Shown here piece after piece: positions 22,176 through 28,822 of a DNA stretch of 48,000 nt (positions are counted from its first letter, which is position 1; every line of letters begins with the position of its first letter). This DNA comes from a bacterium (GTDB lineage: Bacteria > Patescibacteriota > Minisyncoccia > JACQLN01). Position numbers and translations under genes: made by a program. A model generated the notes under the pieces. The model did not search any database. It saw only the letters and a list, made by a program, of their open reading frames with translations, and was not told the origin of the DNA. The DNA is taken from contig JAUYOV010000003.1 of NCBI GenBank assembly GCA_030697795.1, positions 1 through 48,000 on the forward strand, in the 5' to 3' direction.

Positions 22176-23327
22176 ATGACCAAGAATTTCTTTGTTACTC
22201 TCACAGCCATCGCTGTTATGGCTACAGTCGGTTACGCCTCTTATACCAACGGCTCAATTACCGACTTAAGCCAAGTCATTAACAGTAAAGTCGAAAATCT
22301 AACATCTTCAGGCAGTAATTACTTGAGTGCTCTTGTAACTACTAAAGTAAAAGTGGTTGGCACTGCAGAACGTAAAACTAAGAACGAAGGTCCTAGTTTG
22401 AGCGTGTCTGTGGGCTCAACTCCCAAGGCTCAGACTATTCTAGCTGCAAGTAAGAATGTTTTGTTGGCTAATTATGTTTTAGATACGGGTAAATCGAATA
22501 AAGATTTGGTTGTGGAGTCAATGAAATTAACTCTTAGCTTTTCCAAAAATGCAAATCCAGATGACTTAATCAATTGTCGTTTGGGTGGGATTTCGGTTGA
22601 AGGTTTATTGTTGGGCTCAACTAGTAAGGAATTTGTTGTTCGTAATCTTGTTTTAACAAAAGGAATAAAATCGAGCCTGCCTTTAAATTGTGATATTGTT
22701 ATAAACCCGAAATCTGTTCCTGGTTCTACTTTTGCTTGGGGCATAAAGGGCAAGGCGGATAGCGTGGTAGTGAAAGACGATTCAGGGACTGTATTTACGG
22801 CAAAAGTAGCTAACGCAAAAAATCATAATGCCACTATCCGTAATTCTGGCGAACTTAAAGTAATTTTAAACCCTGTTGCTTCTAAAGCCAGAAACATAAG
22901 TTGTGGATCCAGTATGCCTATGTCGGGCCTAAAACTTTCTGCAAAGTACGAAGATATTAACGTAAAGAGTCTTAGCTTTAAATTTAGTGGGTCTACCAGT
23001 GTAGATGTTGTTAAAAAAATTACTATTTACGATAACTTGGCCAATATTTTAGGCGAAGGGGTTTTTAGTGGGGGCAGTACAGGGTACGCTAGTACTAGTG
23101 CTAATCAAGCAAATATAACTTTAAATCAAGATTTTATTGTGCCTACAGTTGGAACTAAATCTTTGTACATAACAACGGAATTATCTAACGAACTGGTTTG
23201 TAAAAATGCTAAAGGAAAAACAGTAGCCATAGATTATAACGGAGTTACTAGTGCGGTGGGCGTGACTAGCGCTAGCACAATTACTTTGGTAGGTAAGGTT
23301 TCTGCTCCAAGAAATACCATAAGATAA
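22176..23327 (+). CDS. Surface protein with N-terminal signal anchor (paralogue A)
   Basis: 383 residues. The N-terminus MTKNFFVTLTAIAVMATVGY is a signal peptide or anchor, followed by the segment TNGSITDLSQVINSKVENL that is shared with the next gene. The rest is beta-rich and Ser/Thr/Val-rich, with features of Ig-like or adhesin folds (two Cys pairs around residues 130-165 and 240-250 could form disulfides). It is probably cell-surface. A -10 box TGTTATAAT lies around 22130-22140, giving a short leader. No enzymatic motif; a role in attachment or pili is only a guess. Confidence 0.7.
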   Translation: MTKNFFVTLTAIAVMATVGYASYTNGSITDLSQVINSKVENLTSSGSNYLSALVTTKVKVVGTAERKTKNEGPSLSVSVGSTPKAQTILAASKNVLLANYVLDTGKSNKDLVVESMKLTLSFSKNANPDDLINCRLGGISVEGLLLGSTSKEFVVRNLVLTKGIKSSLPLNCDIVINPKSVPGSTFAWGIKGKADSVVVKDDSGTVFTAKVANAKNHNATIRNSGELKVILNPVASKARNISCGSSMPMSGLKLSAKYEDINVKSLSFKFSGSTSVDVVKKITIYDNLANILGEGVFSGGSTGYASTSANQANITLNQDFIVPTVGTKSLYITTELSNELVCKNAKGKTVAIDYNGVTSAVGVTSASTITLVGKVSAPRNTIR

Positions 23328-23355
23328 AAAATTTAATTATTTAATAAAAATATAT

Positions 23356-24042
23356 ATGAACAAAAACTTTTTTCTCACGTTAACAGCCTTGGCTGTTATA
23401 ATCACAATTGGTTATGCCGCCTACACCGACGGCTCAGTTACCGATCTAGGCAAAGTTATTAGTAGCAAAGTTGAAGGATTGACATTGGCTAGCAGTGATT
23501 ATTTAGGTGCTGTTTTATCTACACGAAGAACGGCTACTTCTACTCCCAGAGGCGCAGGTTTTGCTACTTCAACCACCAAAGCGGCTGGGACAAGAGAAAG
23601 AAACTTACCGGGAACATTAAAGATTATTCCGATCAATTCTAAATATTTAAATACAGATGCTTCAGGGGTATCTATTTTAAAGTTTCAAATAACAGCACGG
23701 AAAGAAAACGATGATATTATAAAATATATTGACTTTGAAATAAAAGGTAAAGGACCCTACAAAGAAGGATATTATAGTTCGGGAGTGTATCTTGATGGGG
23801 CTGTTCGAGTGTTTACTGATAAAAATATGACAATAAGCAGCGGGCCGGGGGGCGGACTTACGCGCTTTGTTTCTATGAAAAAAGACAGGATGGTTATAAG
23901 GTTTGATGATAGTAGTAGTAATTATAATGGCGATTTGACAATTCCTGCTGGACAAACTCGTTTCTATATTTTGAGTACAAGAGTTATCCGTGACAATATT
24001 AATTCTCCACTCTCGGTTAGAATTCTCAAAATCGCCAGGTAG
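23356..24042 (+). CDS. Surface protein with N-terminal signal anchor (paralogue B)
   Basis: 228 residues. The first 55 residues (MNKNFFLTLTALAVIITIGY, then DGSVTDLGKVISSKVEGL) are clearly related to the preceding gene, 28 nt upstream. The remaining part differs: a Thr/Ala/Arg-rich linker and a beta-rich domain (VSILKFQITARKENDDIIKY). The pair looks like a duplication of the secretion/anchor module with divergent outer domains, as for variable surface proteins. Confidence 0.7.
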   Translation: MNKNFFLTLTALAVIITIGYAAYTDGSVTDLGKVISSKVEGLTLASSDYLGAVLSTRRTATSTPRGAGFATSTTKAAGTRERNLPGTLKIIPINSKYLNTDASGVSILKFQITARKENDDIIKYIDFEIKGKGPYKEGYYSSGVYLDGAVRVFTDKNMTISSGPGGGLTRFVSMKKDRMVIRFDDSSSNYNGDLTIPAGQTRFYILSTRVIRDNINSPLSVRILKIAR

Positions 24043-24052
24043 TTTTGCACAA

Positions 24053-24081
24053 TTTGACTGGTATGTTGATTGCGATAGAAT
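24053..24081 (+). promoter_or_regulatory. Promoter, predicted leaderless
   Basis: TTGACT, about 16-nt spacer, TAGAAT (24076-24081), ending 6 nt before the ATG at 24088. Confidence 0.5.
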
Positions 24082-24087
24082 TGGGGC

Positions 24088-24273
24088 ATGAGAGTAACTA
24101 AATGTGATTTGTGCAAAAAGAACATTAAAGGAGAACCAATTATAGCTGGTTATGGTTTTTGGCATCGTTCTGAATTGTGTCAACATTGCGGAATACCTGT
24201 TTTTGATTTTCTCAAAAATAATAAATTGGTAAAAGAGGATATCCAATTGAAAGTTCCTAAGAAAGGAAAATAA
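24088..24273 (+). CDS. Small zinc-ribbon-like protein
   Basis: 61 residues. CDLCKK near the start and CQHCG at residues 32-36 form two CxxC knuckles that could bind one zinc. The segment between (IIAGYGFWHRSELC) fits a compact treble-clef or ribbon. No specific family recognised. It is 4 nt upstream of a coiled-coil protein gene and probably co-transcribed with it. Confidence 0.6.
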   Translation: MRVTKCDLCKKNIKGEPIIAGYGFWHRSELCQHCGIPVFDFLKNNKLVKEDIQLKVPKKGK

Positions 24274-24277
24274 TTTT

Positions 24278-24607
24278 ATGCCAAAAAATACTAAAGTTAA
24301 AAAATATAAAAACAACCATGCTCGCCATTCTGGAGTTATTCTGGAGCGCATTGAAGGTAAGATTGATCTTCTAATTGATCAGCAAAATGGCATGAAAGAG
24401 AGTTTTGATGTTAGATTTGATTCTCAAGACGAACAAATTGATAAAATAGTTATAGATGTTAGTGTGATAAAATTAGATGTCGGTATGTTAAAAGAAGATA
24501 TGAATGTCGTAAAAGAAGACTTGGGGTTTATAAAAAGCGAACTTAAGAAAAAGGTTGATTCGGAAAAATTTGCGGTGTTGGAGAGGAAGATTACAGCGAA
24601 GATTTGA
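24278..24607 (+). CDS. Small coiled-coil protein
   Basis: 109 residues. A Lys/Asn-rich start is followed by one long heptad-repeat helix (ILERIEGKIDLLIDQQNG and repeats of the type DVSVIKLDVGMLKEDM). It resembles the short coiled-coil proteins common in Patescibacteria. Its last codons ATT TGA form the beginning of the promoter for the next gene, so the downstream cassette starts within this gene's 3' end. Confidence 0.65.
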   Translation: MPKNTKVKKYKNNHARHSGVILERIEGKIDLLIDQQNGMKESFDVRFDSQDEQIDKIVIDVSVIKLDVGMLKEDMNVVKEDLGFIKSELKKKVDSEKFAVLERKITAKI

Positions 24608-24720
24608 CTTTATAATTTATATATAGTATGCTAAAACCACGCTAAATGGCGTGGTTTTTAGATAGATCTTTAAAAAATGAATCAAACCCAAAACCACGTT
24701 TGACGTGGTTAACGAAAGGA
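24604..24720 (+). promoter_or_regulatory. Conserved promoter-leader, copy 1
   Basis: TTGACT (24604-24609), 17-nt spacer, TATGCT (24627-24632). Then two hairpins, AACCACGC/GCGTGGTT (about 24635-24657) and AACCACGT/ACGTGGTT (about 24692-24710), and the ribosome binding site AAAGGAG. About 117 bp are nearly identical to copy 2 at 26037-26153. The genes behind the two copies are unrelated, so the conserved leader is itself the unit under selection or of recent duplication. Confidence 0.85.
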
Positions 24721-24728
24721 GCCTGGCC

Positions 24729-25289
24729 ATGTTGTATCGCATTTTTTTCACCCTCATGCTTTTCATCTGTCTGCCAACCAGCAATCTGCTGGCCGAAACG
24801 GAAAGTGTCAGTTGGGGCAGTATCAAGGCAGAGTTCTCGGATATACCGGTGGGGAAGTTAGTGGTGACCCAAGAGAAGGTTAGTGGTCAGCGGGAGCAGA
24901 ATTATTCTCGAGATGCGCGTCTGCTCCCAGTTGTAATAGGTTTTTTGATTGAAGACAATGATTATTCCATTTTTAAGACAAATGTTGATGGAGAGACTAC
25001 AGAGTGGCTTGATTTTATTCCAAGTATTTCTGGGCGTAAGAGTACAGTTACCATGCGAATTGGTTTCCAAAATGATGGTTGGAATGAAGTCAATCTGATT
25101 TCCTCAAAAGACGGATTACCTTCGCTATATTACAAAGTTGTTCTGGTTAGATATAACGTGAAGACTAGGGAAGAGAATATCCTGGAAGAGTGGTATGGTG
25201 TGCCTGTAAATAGAGGAAGTACAAATATGTTCTTGTTTGAAATTGGTCATGGTTGGAAGACGGTGACGAAAGATACATGTTGCGGTTGA
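24729..25289 (+). CDS. Exported protein of unknown function (cassette 1)
   Basis: 186 residues from ATG at 24729. The N-terminus MLYRIFFTLMLFICLPTSNL followed by LAETES is a signal peptide. The mature protein is beta-rich with a C-terminal CC pair (TKDTCCG). No family recognised. It has a good ribosome binding site (AAAGGAG, 24715-24721), the conserved two-hairpin leader and a strong terminator, making it an isolated expression cassette. Codon use is less AT-biased than in adjacent genes. Confidence 0.75.
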   Translation: MLYRIFFTLMLFICLPTSNLLAETESVSWGSIKAEFSDIPVGKLVVTQEKVSGQREQNYSRDARLLPVVIGFLIEDNDYSIFKTNVDGETTEWLDFIPSISGRKSTVTMRIGFQNDGWNEVNLISSKDGLPSLYYKVVLVRYNVKTREENILEEWYGVPVNRGSTNMFLFEIGHGWKTVTKDTCCG

Positions 25290-25296
25290 TTTCAAC

Positions 25297-25333
25297 AAAA
25301 GCCCCAGCGGAAAAAACCGCTGGGGCTTTTTTA
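25297..25333 (+). terminator. Rho-independent terminator (cassette 1)
   Basis: 14-bp stem including GCCCCAGCGG/CCGCTGGGGC with loop AAAAAA, then T6. It uses the same stem sequence as the terminator of cassette 2. Confidence 0.92.
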
Positions 25334-25441
25334 TTTGATTTGATGGAAGTGGAACCGAGCTCGGCTCAGTGGAATTTCCATAGGGTTTGTTTTTGTTTAA
25401 GTTACTTGCCTGTAAATATTTTTTTGTATATTATAATATAT

Positions 25442-25651
25442 ATGACCACAAAAATGTTGTCAAAAATACAAACCAACCTAAGCCGTTATGCTGGCCAGTG
25501 GGTTGCTTTTGTAAATGGTGAAGTTGTGGCTAATGGCGAGACGTTGAAGGAACTCATGAAGAAAGTTAAAGACAAAAGTCCGGAGTTAAAGGTTTCCGTT
25601 TTTCGTGTTCCCAGAAAAGACGAAGGTCCTTATGTTCTAATTATTTTATGA
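25442..25651 (+). CDS. DUF5678-type small protein (second copy)
   Basis: 69 residues from ATG at 25442, four bases after a TATAAT box (25432-25437), so the mRNA is probably leaderless. The core is RYAGQWVAFVNGEVVANGET followed by LKELMKKVKD and a final strand (VSVFRVPRKDEG). It matches the gene at 11943-12152 in length and layout and overlaps the following retropepsin-like gene by four bases, as in the first pair. Confidence 0.75.
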   Translation: MTTKMLSKIQTNLSRYAGQWVAFVNGEVVANGETLKELMKKVKDKSPELKVSVFRVPRKDEGPYVLIIL

Positions 25652-26040
25652 GGCATGAGTTTCCCTACATAGAAAAAGATGGCCGGTATTTTCCGGTGGT
25701 GGAAATTACTTTGAATCATCAAGAAAAAGAAATAACTGTTAAGGCTCTGGTTGATTCCGGAGCTTCTTTTTCTGTTTTTAGTCCGGAAATTGCCGAGTAT
25801 CTTGGCATTAAATTGGCTAAAGGGAAAAAAGTGTACCTAACCGGCATAGGTGGAAGAATATTAGGTTATATTCATAGCGTTGCGCTCACTTTAGGCAATA
25901 AAACTTTTCCCTGCAAAATTGTTTTTTCACCAGAGTTTAAGGTATCCTTTAATCTTTTAGGCCGAGATAACTTCTTTACGCCGTTCGTCATTAGTTTTAT
26001 AGAAAAAAGAAAGAAGGTTGTTGTAGCCGATGTGATTTGA
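25648..26040 (+). CDS. Retropepsin-like aspartic protease family protein (second copy)
   Basis: 130 residues. The active-site motif KALVDSGASFSVFSPEIAE matches the Asp-Ser-Gly triad of retropepsins, followed by YLGIKLAKGKKVYLTGIGG and LLGRDNFF. It has no signal peptide. It shares gene order and overlap with the pair at 11539-12152, although sequence identity between the pairs is moderate. The stop TGA lies inside the TTGACT promoter box of cassette 2. Confidence 0.8.
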   Translation: MRHEFPYIEKDGRYFPVVEITLNHQEKEITVKALVDSGASFSVFSPEIAEYLGIKLAKGKKVYLTGIGGRILGYIHSVALTLGNKTFPCKIVFSPEFKVSFNLLGRDNFFTPFVISFIEKRKKVVVADVI

Positions 26041-26153
26041 CTTTATAATTTATATATAGTATACTAAAACCACGCTAAATAGCGTGGTTTTAGATAGATC
26101 TTTGAAAAATAAATTAAACCCTCAAACCACGTTTGACGTGGTTAATGAAAGGA
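26037..26153 (+). promoter_or_regulatory. Conserved promoter-leader, copy 2
   Basis: TTGACT (26037-26042), 17-nt spacer, TATACT (26060-26065), then the same two hairpins as copy 1 and GAAAGGA. The loop-side base changes in hairpin 1 (CTAAATGG versus CTAAATAG) keep the stem. The promoter begins inside the stop codon of the upstream gene in both copies. Confidence 0.85.
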
Positions 26154-26158
26154 TTGAT

Positions 26159-27391
26159 ATGGCGCACTTTATTTTGGCGGTTCTGACGTCTTATTTCTTG
26201 GGATGTGGTAAGGAAAAGATTCTGAACTATCAAAGTGATGAAAAAGTTACAGCGGAAAAGTTGGTGGTTTCAAATGTTGCCAAAGGCAGTCGGGACAGAC
26301 TGAATCAGCAAGAGACTGCCATATATGAATTGGCTAAGAAAAGGGTCGTGAGCTTGGTGTGCTATCGCGGTAGTCTTACAGGCTTTGCTTCAGGGTTTTT
26401 TATTAGTTCGAAGGGCCATATTTTGACGACAGCACATGCTGTCTACGACAACATGCTTAACATGGACTCTGATTGTGAGTGCGACGTGAGACAAGGGTCA
26501 CCGGCGACAGTGATAGGTCGGGCCAAAGCTATTTTTGTCCCAAAAGCGTACAAAGAATTGCTTGGAGTGGGTAATGCTAGAGATGCAATACGTTATGATA
26601 TGGCGGTTTTGGAAATGATCCCGCAGAGTTTTTCGGGAGAAGAAGTGTCTTTCTATAGTATTGATCCAGATTATAGATCATCCATAGGGCATGAAGTAAT
26701 GATGTTTGGTTATCCATCAGAATACAAAAGTATAGATAGGAGATTTAATTCCCTGAATATGTTTCATGGCCTATCAAAGATAGAGAATCTAGATTATACA
26801 TATGTTGTCGTGAACGAAACACAAATAGCTCAAGGGGGTTCTTCGGGGGGGGTGGTATTTGATGTGGTAGACAACAAGTTTGCCGGTCTTATCTTCGGAG
26901 TTAGCCATGGTAGTGATCCAATGAGAAGGATGCTCTATTCGCTGATTCCCTGGGCCATAAATTCAGTGATCTTTAACGAGACACAACAATCTCTGGATGA
27001 GTTTGTAAGAGATAGGGCAACAACTGTAGAGAATAAACCAAAGTCTGCATCTGAAGAGGGAGAGATATTATCAAACAATTTCTGGGTCGACTATTCCTGG
27101 AATTTGTTTCAGATCAGAGAGGGTGTCTCTTATGGACCATCATTATTTACCATCTACTTCATGAAAGACGGTACCGTTACAAGTGAACCTGAAGTAACGG
27201 TTATTCGTGAGAATAATCCAGACATGGTTTTTCTGGTAAACGGCAGTAGCAGGATTACCAAAACGGTTGAAAATAGCAGATGGATTCATGAACGATTTGC
27301 ACTTGATGATTGGGAGGGGTCTGTGTATCTTCAGGCGGGAGATCACACCTTTCTTTTCCGTCTCGACGGAAATAAAGCAATGCCAGAATAA
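26159..27391 (+). CDS. Exported trypsin-like serine protease, probable lipoprotein (cassette 2)
   Basis: 410 residues from ATG at 26159. The start is hydrophobic and ends in a lipobox-like SYFLGC, so Cys15 or so may be lipid-modified. The chymotrypsin/HtrA-type catalytic triad is visible: His in ILTTAHAVYD, Asp in RYDMAVLEM and Ser in QGGSSGGVVFD. There is no PDZ domain; instead about 120 C-terminal residues form an extra beta-rich domain (FWVDYSWNLFQIREG). It probably cleaves misfolded or foreign proteins at the cell surface. The ribosome binding site GAAAGGA and the leader are shared with cassette 1. Confidence 0.85.
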   Translation: MAHFILAVLTSYFLGCGKEKILNYQSDEKVTAEKLVVSNVAKGSRDRLNQQETAIYELAKKRVVSLVCYRGSLTGFASGFFISSKGHILTTAHAVYDNMLNMDSDCECDVRQGSPATVIGRAKAIFVPKAYKELLGVGNARDAIRYDMAVLEMIPQSFSGEEVSFYSIDPDYRSSIGHEVMMFGYPSEYKSIDRRFNSLNMFHGLSKIENLDYTYVVVNETQIAQGGSSGGVVFDVVDNKFAGLIFGVSHGSDPMRRMLYSLIPWAINSVIFNETQQSLDEFVRDRATTVENKPKSASEEGEILSNNFWVDYSWNLFQIREGVSYGPSLFTIYFMKDGTVTSEPEVTVIRENNPDMVFLVNGSSRITKTVENSRWIHERFALDDWEGSVYLQAGDHTFLFRLDGNKAMPE

Positions 27392-27419
27392 GTTTCTGGT
27401 TTCTAAGCACATTTTTACC

Positions 27420-27451
27420 CCCCAGCGGAAAATCCGCTGGGGCTTTTTTAA
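27420..27451 (+). terminator. Rho-independent terminator (cassette 2)
   Basis: CCCCAGCGG (27420-27428) with CCGCTGGGG (27434-27442), loop AAAAT, then CTTTTTTA. The stem is the same as in cassette 1. Confidence 0.92.
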
Positions 27452-27459
27452 TTAAGATA

Positions 27460-27489
27460 ATACCGAGATAGCGATCGCTATCTCGGTAT
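27460..27489. promoter_or_regulatory. Solitary 30-bp palindrome, identical to one beside paralogue 2
   Basis: Half-site ATACCGAGATAGCGA, perfectly palindromic about 27474/27475, with core GCGATCGC. It is base-for-base identical to 40954-40983. It stands alone between a terminator and the small gene at 27610 with no PaaX/Cas2-like gene nearby. Confidence 0.85.
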
Positions 27490-27609
27490 ATGTTTGAGGG
27501 CTTTATATCATTTCTATGTCAATGTCGAATCAATATTGAAAATTCACTAGCGGGTTTTTTTCAAAAAGAATATAATCAAAATAAACCCAGTTCTTTAAAG
27601 GAGGCGGTT

Positions 27610-27783
27610 ATGGCTAAAAAAAACAAAAATCCCGAAAGCCCCTGGACCAAAGAAAGTTGGCGAAGGGCCGGCAGGTCTTTCAGGAGACTTTTGCGAGTCC
27701 ATGGCGAAGAATTTAAAAGACTGGCTAACGCTAGAACCTACAGAGATTTATATTTGGAAGACGGAATCAAGCCGCCTTGTTAA
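27610..27783 (+). CDS. Small basic protein, 57 aa
   Basis: From ATG at 27610 with a strong AAAGGAGG (27597-27604). Very basic (SWRRAGRSFRRLLRVHGEEF), without Cys or signal peptide; may bind nucleic acid. No family recognised. It is the first gene after the solitary palindrome, about 120 bp away, so it might belong to the regulon of paralogue 2. Confidence 0.6.
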   Translation: MAKKNKNPESPWTKESWRRAGRSFRRLLRVHGEEFKRLANARTYRDLYLEDGIKPPC

Positions 27784-27810
27784 TTTACACAGTCTGCGCT
27801 AGAATCTTTT

Positions 27811-27963
27811 CATAGATTTTTACGTTCTGCTTTTAACCCTTAGAAGGGGGATAGAGGATGGAATAGGACTGTGGAGAAATTAAAAGCCGCTGCGAGGTGT
27901 TTCTTCTAACATAAAAAAGAGGAACGTAGAAATCTTAAGGAGGGCGAACCTGCCCTCTTTTTT
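27811..27963 (+). ncRNA. Structured small RNA of about 150 nt with terminator
   Basis: A gap without a credible gene. AGATTTTTACGTTCT (27814-27828) pairs over 15 bp with 27920-27935. Within it GCTTTTAA (27829-27836) pairs with TTAAAAGC (27880-27887), and CCCTTAGAAGGG forms a small hairpin. The 3' end is a terminator GAGGGC/GCCCTC followed by T6. An extended -10 box (GCGCTAGAAT, TAGAAT 27800-27805) lies at the right distance upstream. The size, closing stem and large internal loop recall 6S RNA, but I cannot confirm the family. Confidence 0.6.
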
Positions 27964-28032
27964 GTTTATTCCGCGCTTGATTTAGGGTGTTAAAATTGCT
28001 AGAATTTACCTATAGATTTATTCAAAATACAC

Positions 28033-28434
28033 ATGAGTCTTAAGCTTTTAAGAGCCGGTTTGGGTTCTGTTTTTTTCCTGTCTTTGGCTTCTTTAATAGC
28101 CGTTATTTTTTTGATAAACCCTTATAATGCCAATAGTTTAAATTTAGCACTTTTTTCGGGCGTGTTTTTTTTGTTATTTTTTAGCCTATTTTCGTGGTTT
28201 GGTTTTTATGTTAGAAAGAGGTTTGTTACAGAAAAGAGTTTAAATCGCATATTAAAAATGGCTTTTCGGCAAGGCGCTCTAGTTTCATTTCTAGCTGTAG
28301 TCTATTTGTGGTTGAGTCATTTTGGCTTACTAAAAATTTGGACGATTTTATTGGTCTTACTATTGGTATTTGGAATAGAGTATTATTTTTTAAATCTAGA
28401 AAATAGAAAGTGGATGGTAGAAGGTAGGGAATAA
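28033..28434 (+). CDS. Small multi-pass membrane protein
   Basis: 133 residues with four hydrophobic helices (about 10-30, 38-60, 75-95 and 98-115) and a basic loop (YVRKRFVTEKSLNRI) in the middle. No family recognised. The 3' end of the gene runs into a TAGAAAATAGAAAGTGG repeat, which encodes the last residues (ENRKWMVEGRE). It is 7 nt from the four-helix-bundle gene. Confidence 0.7.
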   Translation: MSLKLLRAGLGSVFFLSLASLIAVIFLINPYNANSLNLALFSGVFFLLFFSLFSWFGFYVRKRFVTEKSLNRILKMAFRQGALVSFLAVVYLWLSHFGLLKIWTILLVLLLVFGIEYYFLNLENRKWMVEGRE

Positions 28435-28441
28435 GAAAAAG

Positions 28442-28804
28442 ATGTCCAAAAATTATGAAAATTTGGATGTATGGAAAAGAAGTATTAAATTAGCTAGCTT
28501 AATATACACTATAAGCAAAAAGTTTCCGCGAGCAGAGCTTTACGGATTATCTTCCCAGATTAGAAGAGCGGTTGTATCAGTTTCTTCTAATATTGCTGAA
28601 GGGTCAGCTCGAGGATCAAAAAAAGATTTTATTCGCTTTGTATCAATGGCTTTAGGTTCTTTGAGCGAAGTTGAAAGTCAGATTCATATAGCTTATGAAT
28701 TACGTTATTTATCGGAGAACGATTTTAAAAAGGTTAAAGATGAATTAAAGGAAATTGGTAATTTGCTAGGAGGTTTTAAAAGATATCTACATTCTACTCT
28801 CTAA
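28442..28804 (+). CDS. Four-helix-bundle protein (S23/TIGR02436-type)
   Basis: 120 residues. The family signature is clear: YENLDVWKRSIKLASLIY, YGLSSQIRRAVVSVSSNIAEG, RGSKKDFIRFVSMALGSLSE and the final LGGFKRYL. These proteins, first seen encoded within 23S rRNA intervening sequences, form pentameric helical bundles of unknown role and are scattered as single genes in many bacteria. Repeats of the TAGAA..GTAG type flank it on both sides (28395-28435 and 28785-28822), consistent with insertion between the membrane-protein gene and pheS. Confidence 0.9.
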   Translation: MSKNYENLDVWKRSIKLASLIYTISKKFPRAELYGLSSQIRRAVVSVSSNIAEGSARGSKKDFIRFVSMALGSLSEVESQIHIAYELRYLSENDFKKVKDELKEIGNLLGGFKRYLHSTL

Positions 28805-28822
28805 TATCTAATAATCTAATCA

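Noticed and set aside
27471-27478. HIP1-type GCGATCGC motif as in cyanobacteria
   Set aside because: The octamer is only the centre of the longer perfect palindromes and is not generally over-represented in what I read; its presence says nothing about cyanobacterial origin.
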